From the NCBI GenBank assembly GCA_963755695.1, contig CAVWLB010000003.1, forward strand, positions 1-64,000: a stretch of DNA of 64,000 bases, written 5' to 3'. The notes under the pieces are model-generated. The model saw only the letters and a list, made by a program, of their open reading frames with translations, made no database searches and was not told where the DNA came from. The position numbers and the translations under genes are program-made. Positions 17,993 to 28,207 of the stretch are shown here, piece by piece (within the stretch, counting starts at the first letter, position 1; each line of letters opens with the position of its first letter). Source of the stretch: QHWT01 sp963755695 (GTDB lineage Bacteria; Acidobacteriota; Vicinamibacteria; Vicinamibacterales; 2-12-FULL-66-21).

Positions 17993-19408
17993 GTGTCAAC
18001 CGAGACATCCACGACTTCCGGACTGCGGCGCGTTCTCACGTTCCGCGACCTGTTCCTCTTCTATATCGTCACCGGCTTCAGCCTGCGCTGGATCGCGACG
18101 GCTGCTGCGGCCGGACCGAGCGCGCTGGTCATCTGGATCGTCGCGGCGCTCGGGTTCTTCGTGCCGCTCGTCTTCTCGGTGCTCGAGCTGTCGTCGCGAT
18201 ATCCGGACGAAGGCGGCATCTACGTCTGGAGCAAGCGCGCGTTCGGGCCGTTTGCCGCGTTCATCACCGGCTGGACGTACTGGGGATCGAACCTGCCGTA
18301 TTTTCCGGGGCTGCTCTACTTCGCCGCCGCGAACGCCCTGTTCATCGGCGGACCGGCCTGGCAAAGCCTGTCGACGAACAGCATCTACTTCATCGCGGTG
18401 GCGATGTCGGGGCTGACCCTCGCCGTGACGTTGAACGTCGTCGGTCTGAACGTCGGCAAATGGCTGAACAACGTCGGCGCGCTGGCCAGCTGGATTCCGG
18501 CGCTCGCCCTGCTGATCGCTCGGCGCCGTCTCCTGGAGCCGCTTCGGATCGGCGACGCCGATGACCGCCGATACGTTCGTGCCGAGCACCGAGCCTGAAG
18601 GACGTGATCTTCTGGTCGACGATCGCGTTCGCGTTCGGCGGCGTCGAGAGCGCATCGACGATGGGCGAGGAGATCCAGGATGCGCGGCGGACGATGCCGC
18701 GCGCGGTGCTCGCCGCCGGCGCGGTGATGACGCGTGCTCTACATCGCCGGGACGCTGAGCGTCCTGCTGGCGATTCCGAAGGAGCAGGTGTCGCGGCCTG
18801 CAGGGGATCATGCAGGCGATTCAGGCGATGACGGCGAAGGTCGGGATCGCGTGGCTGGCGCCGATCGTCGCGGCGCTCGTGACGCTGAACGCGCTTGGCG
18901 GCGTCGGCGGCTGGTTCGCGGCGACGGCGCGGCTGCCGTTCGTCGCCGGCATCGACCGTTTTCTGCCGACGGCCTTCGGCCGGCTGCACCCGCGGTGGCG
19001 AACGCCGTACGTCGCGCTGCTCGTGCAGGCGGCAATTGCCGCGTTGTTCATCTTTCTCGGCCAGGCGGGGACGTCGGTGCGCGGCGCCTACGACGCGCTC
19101 GTCAGCATGGGGATCATCGCCTACTTCATCCCGTTCCTGTTCATGTTCGCCGCGATGATCGTGCTGCAGCGCGAGCCGGCGGGCCCGGAAGTGATGCGCG
19201 TGCCCGGCGGAGCCGCCGGTCGCGATGGCGCTCGCGTCGCTGGGCTTCGTCGTCACCGCGGTGTCGATCGTGCTGGCGTGCATCCCGCCGGACGAAGAGC
19301 CGAACAAGATGTTCGCGGTGGTCAAGGTGGTCGGCTGCATCCGTCGTCCTCGTCGCGATCGGCGTGGTCGTGTATTTTGTGGGACGGCGGCGGGCGAACG
19401 AAGCCTGA
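17993..19408 (+). pseudogene. APC-superfamily amino acid permease, frame-disrupted
   Basis: A permease of about 465 residues with roughly 12 membrane helices. The first 170 residues are intact (LTFRDLFLFYIVTGFSLRWI, then LSSRYPDEGGIYVWSKRAFG). The rest is spread over frames: FWSTIAFAFGGVESAS, LYIAGTLSVLLAIPKEQV, FAATARLPFVAGIDRFLPTA and VVLVAIGVVVYFVGRRRANEA. Frame changes fall near 18518, 18592, 18735, 18800, 19209 and 19340. Almost all behave as one extra base, which is unusual for natural decay and suggests sequence error. GTG 17993 is taken as start because it lies about 16 residues before the first conserved helix. Substrate unknown; glutamate/GABA-like exchangers are the nearest recognisable group. 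Confidence 0.75.
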
Positions 19409-19434
19409 CCGTCTCGGTGGAACGTGTGGGCCAT

Positions 19435-20846
19435 ATGAGACCACTCGCCTTTCTGTTCATCGCCCTGCTATCCTGCGTGCGCGTCCGCCGCGCCGCAGAC
19501 GATGCGCGTCGACTACTACCACACCGGCAACGCGAAGGAAGAGCGCTTCAGCCTCGATCGCGTCGTCATCGAGCCGCTGCCGTGGCCCGGCAATCCCGCG
19601 CAGCCGATCGACGACGACCAACCGCGGCAAGTACTTCTTCGAGGTCGTCGACGCGGCGAGCGGGCGGGTGCTCTACTCGCGCGGCTTCAGCTCGATCTAC
19701 GGCGAGTGGGAAACGACCGGCGAAGCCAAGAAGATCGACCGCACGTTCTCGGAGTCGCTGCGGTTTCCGGCTCCCGACACGCCGGTGCGGATCGTCGTCA
19801 AGAAGCGCGACGCGAGGAACGTGTTCCGCGACGTCTGGACGCGTGACGGTCGATCCGGCCGACAAGTTCGTCGCTGCGCGGCGCCGGCGCCGACTGCCGG
19901 GCGCGCTGATCAAGCTGCACGAGAGCGGCGATCCCGGCGACGAAGCTGGATCTGCTGATTCTCGGCGACGGCTACACCGCGGCGCGAGCGCGGCAAGTTC
20001 GAGCGCGACGCGCGGCGGCTGGTCGCGACGCTGTTCGCGACGTCGCCGTTCAAGGAGCGGCAGCAGCGACATCAACATCTGGGGACTCTGTGCCGGCGGC
20101 GGCGCAGTCCGGCATCTCGCGGCCGTCGCAGCACATCTACCGGCGCTCGCCGGTCGGCGCGACCTACGACGCGTTCGACTCCGAGCGCTACGTGCTGACG
20201 TTCGAGAACAAGGCGTTCCGCGACATCGCCGCGAACGCGCCGTACGAGGTCGTCGAGATCCTGTCGAACAGCGCGACCTACGGCGGCGGCGGCATCTACG
20301 GCCTGTACAGCACGGTCGCGGCCGACAGCGTCTGGGCGCCGTACATCTTCGTCCACGAGTTCGGGCATCACATCGCCGGCGCTCGCCGACGAGTACTACA
20401 CCTCGGACGTGGCGTATCTGCCGGCCGCGGATCGCGTCGAGCCGTGGGAGCCGAACGTCGACGGCGCTGCTCGATCCGGCGAACGCTGAAGTGGAAGGAT
20501 CTCGTCACGCCGGGCACGCCGCTGCCGACGCCGTGGCCGAAGGAGGAGTTCGAGCAGCTACACGAAGGAGCATCCAGCAGCGGCGCCGCGCAGATCCGCG
20601 CCGCGAACCGGCCCGAAGCCGAGATGGACGCGCTCTTCCGCGAGGAGCAGACGCACGACACGGCGCTGCTCAACGAAGGCCCGCACGCCGGCACGGGTCG
20701 GCGCGTTCGAAGGCGCGAACTACGAGGCGCGCGGCTACTACCGGCCGCAGGCCGACTGCATCATGTTCACGCGCGACAACGTGCCGTTCTGCGCCGTCTG
20801 CCGCCGCGCCATCGAAGCGATCCTCGACCTGTATTCGCGGAATTGA
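19435..20846 (+). pseudogene. M64 (IgA-type) zinc peptidase, frame-disrupted
   Basis: Reassembled across frames the product is a secreted peptidase of family M64. A hydrophobic leader (LAFLFIALLSC) is followed by an M64 N-terminal domain (MRVDYYHTGNAKEERF; VVDAASGRVLYSRGFSSIYG) and the catalytic domain with LDLLILGDGYTAAERGKFER and the zinc site FVHEFGHHIAGLADEYY. The C-terminus ADCIMFTRDNVPFCAVCRRA carries the Cys-rich end seen in the family. At least eleven single-base frame changes occur from about 19480 to 20697, nearly all insertions of G or C. The stop at 20844-20846 is in the proper frame. The natural substrate is unknown. Confidence 0.75.
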
Positions 20847-20961
20847 CCGCCCCCGAGGGGAGGCTCGTGAGCCGCAACTCGCGAGCCACAACCAGGCCCT
20901 CAATCGCCGGTGACATAATTGAAGGGCGTTCGAGGGCCGTCTGGGCTTTCAGGGAGTGGCT

Positions 20962-21303
20962 ATGGTCGCGATCGTGTGGCAATTCGGCGTCAAGAAGGGA
21001 TGCGAGAGCGAATTCGAACAGTTGCTGGGCACCGACGGCGAGTGGAACGTGATGAATCGGCAGACCCGCTCCTTTCTGGGCAGCTCCTTTCTCCACGACC
21101 AGAGCAACCCAACCCGATACATCGTCATCGAATATTGGAGCGAGATGATCGTTTACGAGCAGCACCGCGTGTATCGTTCCGACGCCATAGAATCTCTCGA
21201 GCGACGGCGCGACCATCTGATCGACTCGGTGGAGCCTCTCGGCGTCTTCTCGGCCCTCAACGTGCCGGATCGGACCGGACCAACCTGGTCGCAGCGCCGA
21301 TAG
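20962..21303 (+). CDS. antibiotic biosynthesis monooxygenase-like protein
   Basis: A 113-residue single-domain protein of the ABM (dimeric alpha/beta barrel) fold. The pattern VAIVWQFGVKKGCESEFEQL, a hydrophobic central strand TRYIVIEYWSEMIVYEQHR and the helix SDAIESLERRRDHL is typical. Members include small oxygenases, haem degraders and proteins of unknown role; no haem-binding residues can be assigned. AGGGAG sits five bases before ATG 20962; a GTG at 20956 is an alternative start. It stands alone between the M64 gene and the formate dehydrogenase operon. Confidence 0.7.
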   Translation: MVAIVWQFGVKKGCESEFEQLLGTDGEWNVMNRQTRSFLGSSFLHDQSNPTRYIVIEYWSEMIVYEQHRVYRSDAIESLERRRDHLIDSVEPLGVFSALNVPDRTGPTWSQRR

Positions 21304-21369
21304 GAAGCACTCACTCCGCCGGCAGCGAACCGTCAGGTTGCACCGGGCCGATCGGCGCGCCAAGACCAA

Positions 21370-21460
21370 CTAGTGGTCCGATCGGGAAATCCCTCGTAGC
21401 ATCGAGGGCGAGGATGCAGCCTCGGCCGAATGCCGAGGGAGTTCCCGATCTGACCACTAG
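21370..21460. repeat. 91-bp cloverleaf inverted-repeat element
   Basis: Arms at 21370-21388 and 21442-21460 pair over 18 of 19 bases (CTAGTGGTC at the left end, GACCACTAG at the right). Between them lie two further perfect hairpins: CCCTCG/CGAGGG (21391-21408, six-base loop) and CCTCGGC/GCCGAGG (21420-21438, five-base loop). The result is a three-way junction with CTAG at both ends. It could be a non-autonomous mobile element of the MITE or REP kind, or a structured leader of the formate dehydrogenase mRNA, whose start codon is 41 bases downstream. Confidence 0.8.
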
Positions 21461-21501
21461 GATGCCGCCGGTTTCTTGAACGCGCTCCAGGAGGCGCTTC
21501 G

Positions 21502-24500
21502 ATGCTGAAGCAGTTTCTCGAGAACTGGCCGCTGGCGCAGCAAATCCTGCATGGAAAGGACGGAACCGGCCTGGAAGCCAGAAGCGCAGCGACGCGCGCG
21601 CTCAGACCCAGGCATGAAGGAGCCGCGGCGGCCCGTTCGATCTGTCCCTATTGCGGTGTCGGGTGCGGACAGCTCATTTACCACAGGGACGGCAAACTGA
21701 TCTCAATCGAGGGAGATCCCGAGTCGCCGGTCTCCCGCGGGCGTCTCTGCCCAAAAGGTGCCGCGAGCTTCGAGTTGCTGACCCATCCCGGACGGTTGAC
21801 CAGGGTCCGTTATCGCCGGCCCGGTTCGACGGAATGGGAAGCCCTCGAACTCGAGACCGCGATGGACATGATCGCCGATCGCGTCTGGGAATCGCGCGAG
21901 CGATCGTTTGTCGAGGAGCGCGAAGGCCGGACGTTGATGCAGACGACGGCCATCGCCCATATCGGCGGGGCAACGCTGGACGATGAAGAAAACTATCTGA
22001 TCAAGAAACTGTTCACTGCTGGGCTGGGGATGGTGTGCCTCAGCAACCAGGCTCGAATATGACATAGCTCCACGGTGCCCGGTCTGGGCACCACGTACGG
22101 CCGCGGCGGGGCGACAACGGCGCCAAGCGATCTTCGCAACTCGGACGTGATTCTGATCATGGGATCGAACATGGCCGAGAATCATCCGGTCGCGTTTCAG
22201 TGGGTGATTGAGGCGCGGGAGGCCGGGGCTCGCGTCATCCACGTCGACCCGCGTTTCAGCCGCACGTCGGCAATGGCGGATCTCTGGATCCCGCTGCGCG
22301 CGGGCTCCGACATCACGCTGCTCGGCGGCCTGGTGCATTACGTCCTCGAACATCAGAAGGAGTTCAGCGAGTACGTCCGGCACTACACGAACGCGTCGGT
22401 CATCCTGCGCGAAGACGTTCGCGACACCGAGGACCTCGCGGGGCTCTTTTCAGGATGGGATGCCGAGCAACGGAGGTACCGTCCCGACAGCTGGTCGTAC
22501 GAACCGGACGACCAGGGACGCGCCGAAAGCTACCGGCAAGACCTCACGCTGCAGCATCCCCGCTGTGTCTACCAGGTGCTCAAGCGCCACTTTTCCCGCT
22601 ACACACCGGAGATCGTCGAGCGCGTCTGCGGCGTCCCGCAGGACCTGTTCTTCAAACTGGCGGAACTGTTTTGCTCGGCGTCCGGCCCGGAGCGGACGGC
22701 TGCCATCTGTTACGCGCTCGGGTGGACCCAACACTCCAAAGGATCGCAATTGATCCGGACCGCGGCGATCCTTCAGCTGCTGCTCGGCAACATCGGCCGC
22801 CCCGGTGGCGGCGTGATGGCGCTCAGGGGACACGCGTCAATCCAGGGCTCGACCGACATTCCCACACTGTTCGATTTGCTTCCTGGCTACCTCACGATGC
22901 CGGTGTTCCAGGAAGACCCGGACGATCTCGCCGCCTACATCCGCAAACGTTCTACCAAAGGTGGCTTGTGGGCCAATACCGACAAATATCTCGTGAGCCT
23001 GCTCAAGGCGTACTACGGGCGAGGCCGCCACCAGCGAGAATGATTTCGGCTTCCAGTGGATACCACGGCTCACCGGCGATCACTCTCACATGGCGTACTG
23101 GCTCGACATGGCGGATGGAAAGATCGAAGGTCTCTTCGCGCTGGGAGACAATCCGGCGGTTGCGGGTCCGAACGCGAGCTTCGAACGGCGGGCACTGGCC
23201 AGGCTGAAATGGCTGGTCGTGCGTGATCTGGTGGAGACCGAGACCGCATCGTTCTGGTACGACTCTCCCGAGGTGCGGCGAGGCGAGCTTGGAACAAGAG
23301 ACATAGAGACCGAAGTTTTTCTCCTTCCGGCCGCGGGCCACGCAGAGAAGGCGGGAACCTTCACCAACACCCAACGGCTGCTGCAGTTCCGGGAGAAGGC
23401 GGTGGACCCACCGGGTGATTCGCGCAGCGAGCTCTGGTTCATCTATCACCTCTGCCTCCGGCTCAAAAAGAAGGCCAAAGCCGATCCACGCACGCGCAAC
23501 GCAGGACTGAACGCGCTCGAATTCGCCTACTCGACGAGCGGTTCCACGAACGAGCCCAGCGTTGAAGAAGTCCTTCAGGAGATCAACGGCTACCGGGTGG
23601 CGGATCGCACGCTGTTGCCGGGTTTCAGTGCCCTGGAGAGTGACGGTTCGACGGCGTGCGGATGCTGGATCTACTCGGGCGTATTCCCCTCAGCCGGTGA
23701 CAACCGCGCGAAGAGGCGCCAGCCAGAAGGGCCCTACGGTCACGGCTGGGGCTTCGCCTGGCCCGCGGATCGGCGGATTCTCTACAATCGCGCTTCCGCG
23801 CGGCCCGATGGTTCACCGTGGAGCGAGCGCAAAAAGCTCGTGTGGTGGGACAAGAGCAAGAGAGAGTGGACTGGATCGGACGTGCCAGATTTCAACCAGA
23901 GCAAACCACCCGACTACTCGCCGCCGTCCGACGCGCGCGGCGATGCCGCTCTCGCAGGCGACCGGCCGTTTCTCATGCATGCCGACGGCTTTGCGTGGAT
24001 CTGGGTGCCGGTCGGACTGAGTGACGGACCGCTTCCGACACACTACGAACCATGGGAATCGCCGGTGCAGAACCTCCTCTATCCGAATCAGCCGAACAAT
24101 CCGGCCGCGTTGAAGCGAGAGAGACCGGGCAATGTCTACGCCGCGCCCCAGGATCCTCGGTTTCCCTTCGTGCTCACGACGTATCGGCTGACCGAGCACC
24201 ACACCAGCGGAGCGATGAGTCGCGTGCTCTCGCATCTTGCCGAACTCCAGCCAGAACCCTTCTGTGAGATCTCGCCCGAGCTCGCCGCCGAGCGAGGGAT
24301 CGATCACGGGACGTGGGTGACCATCAAGTCGGCTCGCGGTGCCATCCGCGCCCGTGCGCTGGTGACGCGGCGGATGCGGCCGCTTCAGGTCGATGGACGA
24401 ACGGTTCACCAGGTCGGTCTTCCCTGGCACTGGGGCTATCGCGGTCTGTCGACCGGCGACGTCGTCAACGATTTGGTTGCGATTTCCGAAGATCCGAACT

Positions 24501-24631
24501 CGCGCATCATGGAGGCCAAGGCCTTGCTTTGCGACATCGAGGCCGGAGCCGCGGCCGATCGAACGCACGGAGCCACTGCGGCCGACGCCAGGATCGGAAA
24601 TGAAATCAGAGCTCCTCGCAGTGAATCGTAA
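21502..24631 (+). CDS. fdhA: formate dehydrogenase catalytic subunit, selenocysteine-containing
   Basis: A molybdenum/tungsten bis-MGD enzyme of about 1042 residues that oxidises formate to CO2. The N-terminal Fe-S cluster site is ICPYCGVGC...RGRLCPKG (Cys 48, 51, 55, 83). At residue 187 an in-frame UGA (22060-22062) in the context NQARI-U-HSSTVPGL matches the selenocysteine of FdoG/FdnG, and a SECIS hairpin follows. The frame then continues to 23018-23020, where one extra G in GGG shifts it; deleting it restores YYGEAATSENDFGFQWIPRL. The C-terminal molydopterin-dinucleotide domain ends at 24631. There is no twin-arginine leader before the first cluster. AGGAGG precedes ATG 21502. It is the first gene of the fdhA-fdhB-nrfD-like operon. 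Confidence 0.92.
22060..22092 (+). promoter_or_regulatory. UGA selenocysteine codon and bacterial SECIS hairpin
   Basis: The UGA codon is followed after 11 bases by a perfect 7-bp stem GGTGCCC/GGGCACC (22074-22092) with the pentaloop GGTCT. The E. coli fdhF SECIS has the same spacing (11 bases, then a 7-base stem strand) and the same GGUCU loop that SelB recognises, as I recall its sequence. This strongly supports UGA recoding in place of termination. The element lies inside the coding sequence, as is normal for bacteria. The selA, selB, selC and selD genes are not in this window. Confidence 0.9.
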
Positions 24632-25472
24632 TCAGGCGCGGCACACCTACGTGGCGGACGGGAGACCGGTCGGGTTCTTCACCGATCCGACGGTCTGCAT
24701 TGGCTGCAAAGCCTGCGAGGTCGCCTGCAAGGAATGGAACGACGTTCCGGAGGATGGCCTCGTCTGGACCGGCAACTCGTACGACAACTCTCTCGCCCTC
24801 GGCGCCTCGACCTGGAGACACGTGAAGTTTCTCGAGTTGAACCGAACGCTCGGTTCTCAGATCGCGGGACCGATGTCGCGCGAATCGAATGGCCAGGAGG
24901 CTCCCTTCGGCTGGCTGTTCCTGTCCGACGTGTGCAAGCACTGCGAACATGCCGGATGCCTCGAGGCCTGCCCGACCGGCGCGATCTTCCGCACCGAGGT
25001 CAGCACGGTCTACGTGCAGGACGATATCTGCAATGGCTGCGGCTACTGCATCGTTGGATGTCCATTTGGTGTGATCGACCGGCGCCCTTCGGCCCTCACG
25101 GGCGGCGGCGGCGCCTTCAAATGCACGTTCTGCTACGACCGCCAGATTGAGGGACTGACGCCCGCATGCGCGAAGGCCTGTCCCACCGAATCGATCCAGT
25201 TCGGCCCGTTGGACGAACTCCAGACGCGCGCGGAACAGCGGGTTGCCGATCTTCAAGCGCGAGGCTTCGCGGACGTCCGGATTTACAACCCGGTTGACAC
25301 GTCGGTCGGCGGAATTCACGCCTTCTTCCTGCTGCTCGGTCCCCCCGAGGAATTTGGTCTGCCCTCGCGTCCCGAGGTCCCCACGATTCACCTGCGCGGC
25401 GCATGGACGTCGGCAGTGGCCACGTCCCTGCTGGCACTGGCCGGCGCGTGCCTGGCGTTTGTCATGATGTGA
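24600..25472 (+). CDS. fdhB: formate dehydrogenase iron-sulfur subunit
   Basis: A 290-residue electron-transfer subunit with four [4Fe-4S] sites: VCIGCKACEVACKEW (from Cys33), CKHCEHAGCLEACPTGAI, CNGCGYCIVGCPFGVID and CTFCYDRQIEGLTPACAKACP. A single C-terminal membrane helix (AVATSLLALAGACLAFVMM) anchors it, as in FdnH/FdoH. It would carry electrons from FdhA to the membrane subunit. Its start overlaps fdhA by 32 bases, supporting translational coupling. The frame is intact. Confidence 0.93.
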   Translation: MKSELLAVNRNQARHTYVADGRPVGFFTDPTVCIGCKACEVACKEWNDVPEDGLVWTGNSYDNSLALGASTWRHVKFLELNRTLGSQIAGPMSRESNGQEAPFGWLFLSDVCKHCEHAGCLEACPTGAIFRTEVSTVYVQDDICNGCGYCIVGCPFGVIDRRPSALTGGGGAFKCTFCYDRQIEGLTPACAKACPTESIQFGPLDELQTRAEQRVADLQARGFADVRIYNPVDTSVGGIHAFFLLLGPPEEFGLPSRPEVPTIHLRGAWTSAVATSLLALAGACLAFVMM

Positions 25473-25478
25473 ACGCCA

Positions 25479-26491
25479 ATGAACAGCGACCGAACCACTT
25501 CGCCGCGAGCCTCGGAACTTCGGCTCGACTCCCTGCGAGAAGAGGCACGCCGAACCGGGCATGTCGGCGGGCGCGGTATTGCGGTCGCGGGCGGACCTGT
25601 TCCTCGGGACAGTGCGGCGGGGCGGGGATACTACGGACAACCGATTATCAAGCCACCCGTGTGGACGTGGGAGGTCGGTCTGTACTTGTTCGCCGGCGGC
25701 ACAGCGGGAATGAGCGGCGTCCTCGCACTTGCGGCGCTCCTCGCTGGACAGCCGCTTCCATTCGTCAAGACCGCACTGGCCATGGCCCTCGCCGGCGCCA
25801 TCGTCTCACCGTCTCTTCTCATCTGGGATCTCGGCCGGCCGAAGCGGTTCCTTTACATGATGCGCGTCTTCAAGTGGCGCTCGGCGATGTCGATGGGTGT
25901 CTGGACGCTCGTGAGCTTCGGCACGCTGACGGGATTGGCGTTTCTCGTCGTCGAGGGGTCTGGCGTGCTGGCACGCGCGGGGGTTCCAGTCGTCTTGTGG
26001 CAAGCCGCAACGTACGTTCTCGTCGCCGGCACGGCCCTCTCGGGCGCGGTGCTCGCAACCTACACGGGAGTTCTGCTGGGAGCGACCGTGGTCCCGGCGT
26101 GGTCCGACCATCACCTTCTGCTTCCGTTTCATTTCGGTGTCGTCGCGCTGGGCTCGGCCGCGGCTCTGATGGAGCTTCTGGGTACAGACTCGCACCGTTA
26201 CATGCAATCGGGCTTGCGGCGGCCGGCATGGTGACCGGCATCGGGGCGTGGATCGAGGTGACCCGCAGCGGGCCGACAGCGCGCGCACTCCATGAAGGGA
26301 CTGCCGGACTGCTCTTGCGGACAGCGGGAATGCTGACTGGTCCGGTGTCGCTCGTCCTCCGCGTCGCCGGCCTGGTCGCGCCTGCTGCAGTGTGCTTCGT
26401 GATCGGGGCCGTCATCAGCCGCTACGGCTGGCTCTCCGCAGGACGCTTCTCCGCTCGCGATCCGGATCAGATCGGATCATCCATGTCGTAG
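25479..26491 (+). CDS. NrfD/PsrC-type membrane subunit of formate dehydrogenase, one frameshift
   Basis: A polytopic membrane protein of about 337 residues, NrfD/PsrC family, which accepts electrons from the Fe-S subunit and reduces quinone. After a soluble leader come helices such as GLYLFAGGTAGMSGVLALAA, the conserved LIWDLGRPKRFLYMMRVFKW and a C-terminal pair (LVLRVAGLVAPAAVCFVIG). A single missing base at about 26180 (after CTGGG) shifts the frame; restoring it joins MELLG to YRLAPLHAIGLAAAGMVTG. It starts six bases after fdhB. An NrfD partner replaces the cytochrome b subunit of E. coli FDH-N/O. Confidence 0.85.
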
Positions 26492-26513
26492 CGCCGTCAG
26501 AGGATCGTGAGGC

Positions 26514-27332
26514 TTACTGCGGCGCCGGCGGGAGCATTGCCTCGAACGCCTTTCCCACCGCCTTGTCGGTGACGAGAAATCGCGGCAGCGTCATCAGGTT
26601 CGCGCCGGCCGTCACCCCGCGTGCGCCGAGCGTGAAGGCGGCGGTATAGCCGCACGTGCGGGCAATCTCGATCGCTTCGTCCTCGTAGACGCCGAACGGC
26701 CACGCAAGGAGCGATGGCGCCGTGCCGGCGTGCTGCTCCAGCACCGACCGCGAACGGCACATCTGCCTGGTCACGAACTCGCGGTAGGCATCGGGAGCGA
26801 GGCGGCGACGTTCAACCTTGAAGTTGGGATGCCAATATGTGTGGGACTCGATCGTGAAGAGTCCCGTGCGCTGAAGCTCGGCGAGTTGCGCCCAGGTCAG
26901 CGCGTACGATGCGTTCGAGATCGCGGACGGATAAATGAACAGCGTCACTGGCGCGTTCAGTCGACGAATGACCGGCAAGACGTCGGTGTAGACCGATCGA
27001 TGGCCGTCGTCGACGGTAATGACGACGGCCGACGCCGGAGGCGCTGGTCCCTTTCCCACCAGATACGCGACCACGCTGCGGAGCGGGACGATCGGATAAC
27101 GGTGCGACTTCAGGTATTCCATCTGCCACTGGAACGTGGACGGCCGCAGTGTCATTTCGTTGGTAACCGCCGGCAGGACGCGATGGTAGACGAGGATCGA
27201 CGCGCCGGTCACGTGTGACTGCGCACTCGTGGCAACGTGCGATGCGTCCATTCCGAGAATCGTGAGTGCACTGGCCACCACCGCCGCGCCCAGACGCGGC
27301 GCTACCAATCCCGACATCCGCATGTGCTCCAT
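26514..27332 (-). CDS. polysaccharide deacetylase family protein
   Basis: A carbohydrate esterase 4 (NodB) domain protein of about 272 residues with an N-terminal hydrophobic segment (VVASALTILGM) that may be a signal or anchor. Motif 1 reads VVITVDDGHRS, with the catalytic and metal Asp pair intact (Val replaces the usual Phe), and motif 2 is ESHTYWHP with both metal His. Such enzymes remove N-acetyl groups from peptidoglycan, chitin or exopolysaccharides. In-frame ATGs at 27332, 27323 and 27317 are possible starts; the longer frame to 27377 lacks a good binding site. It converges with the fdh operon. Confidence 0.85.
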   Translation of the reverse strand: MEHMRMSGLVAPRLGAAVVASALTILGMDASHVATSAQSHVTGASILVYHRVLPAVTNEMTLRPSTFQWQMEYLKSHRYPIVPLRSVVAYLVGKGPAPPASAVVITVDDGHRSVYTDVLPVIRRLNAPVTLFIYPSAISNASYALTWAQLAELQRTGLFTIESHTYWHPNFKVERRRLAPDAYREFVTRQMCRSRSVLEQHAGTAPSLLAWPFGVYEDEAIEIARTCGYTAAFTLGARGVTAGANLMTLPRFLVTDKAVGKAFEAMLPPAPQ

Positions 27333-27449
27333 TCTCGAGGGTGTAAGGTGCGTGACCCGAATGCGCGTCGCCGCCACACACGATACCGCAAGGCGGTCCG
27401 GCAGTATTCTGAATCGGATGGAAGGGGTGAACCTCTGAGGAGGTCAGCG

Positions 27450-28205
27450 ATGCGAGTAGCCGCCCTCTACGACATCCATGGGAACCTCCCCGCTCTCGAA
27501 GCGGTGCTGGCAGAGGTCCGTCGGGCCGGGATCGACCAGATTGTCGTCGGCGGCGACGTCGTCCCCGGCCCCATGCCGCGGGAAACGATCGCGCGTTTGC
27601 TGGACCTCAATCTGCCGACGAGTTTTATCAAGGGTAACGGCGATCGCGAGATCGTTGCACGAATGAGAGGCATCGAGACGGGAACGGTCCCGGCCAAGTT
27701 TCGGGAAGTGATGTCGTGGGTCGCCGAACAGCTCGGACCTGACGAAGAAGCGCTGCTGGACAGCTGGGCCAGGACCGTTCAGTTCACGATTCCGGGTCTT
27801 GGCGAGGTGCTCTTCTGTCACGCCACGCCCCGCAACGACACTGACGTGTTCACCCGGCTGACGCCCACGGAACGACTGGTGCCTGTCTTCGAGGCGGTTC
27901 AGGTGCCGCTCGTCGTCTGCGGTCATACACACATGCAATTCGATCGCACGTTCGGAGGGAAACGTATTATCAACGCGGGCAGCGTAGGCATGCCATTTGG
28001 CGAACCCGGGGCCTATTGGCTGGTGTTGGGTCCAGACGTCGAGTTGCGGCGGACGTCTTACGACCTGGCGATCGCGGCCGACCGGGTTCGGGCGTCGAAG
28101 TATCCGGAGGCCCTGGATTTCGCGGCGCACAACATCCTCGCGCCGCCTACAGAATTACAGATGCTCGAGATTCTGGGCGGTGCGGAACTGGCGCCGACGC
28201 CGTGA
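27450..28205 (+). CDS. YfcE/MJ0936-type metallophosphoesterase
   Basis: A 251-residue calcineurin-like phosphoesterase. Metal-binding motifs are seen in order: LYDIHGNLPALEAV, IVVGGDVVPGP, KGNGDRE, and VVCGHTHMQFDR with INAGSVGMP. This matches the UPF0025/YfcE group of small phosphodiesterases. A strong GAGGAGG lies seven bases before ATG 27450. The in vivo substrate is unknown. Confidence 0.9.
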   Translation: MRVAALYDIHGNLPALEAVLAEVRRAGIDQIVVGGDVVPGPMPRETIARLLDLNLPTSFIKGNGDREIVARMRGIETGTVPAKFREVMSWVAEQLGPDEEALLDSWARTVQFTIPGLGEVLFCHATPRNDTDVFTRLTPTERLVPVFEAVQVPLVVCGHTHMQFDRTFGGKRIINAGSVGMPFGEPGAYWLVLGPDVELRRTSYDLAIAADRVRASKYPEALDFAAHNILAPPTELQMLEILGGAELAPTP

Positions 28206-28207
28206 GC

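Noticed and set aside
20890..20935. Imperfect hairpin CCCTCAAT...ATTGAAGGG after the M64 gene as a terminator
   Set aside because: The stem has an unpaired base and no T-run follows, so support is too weak.
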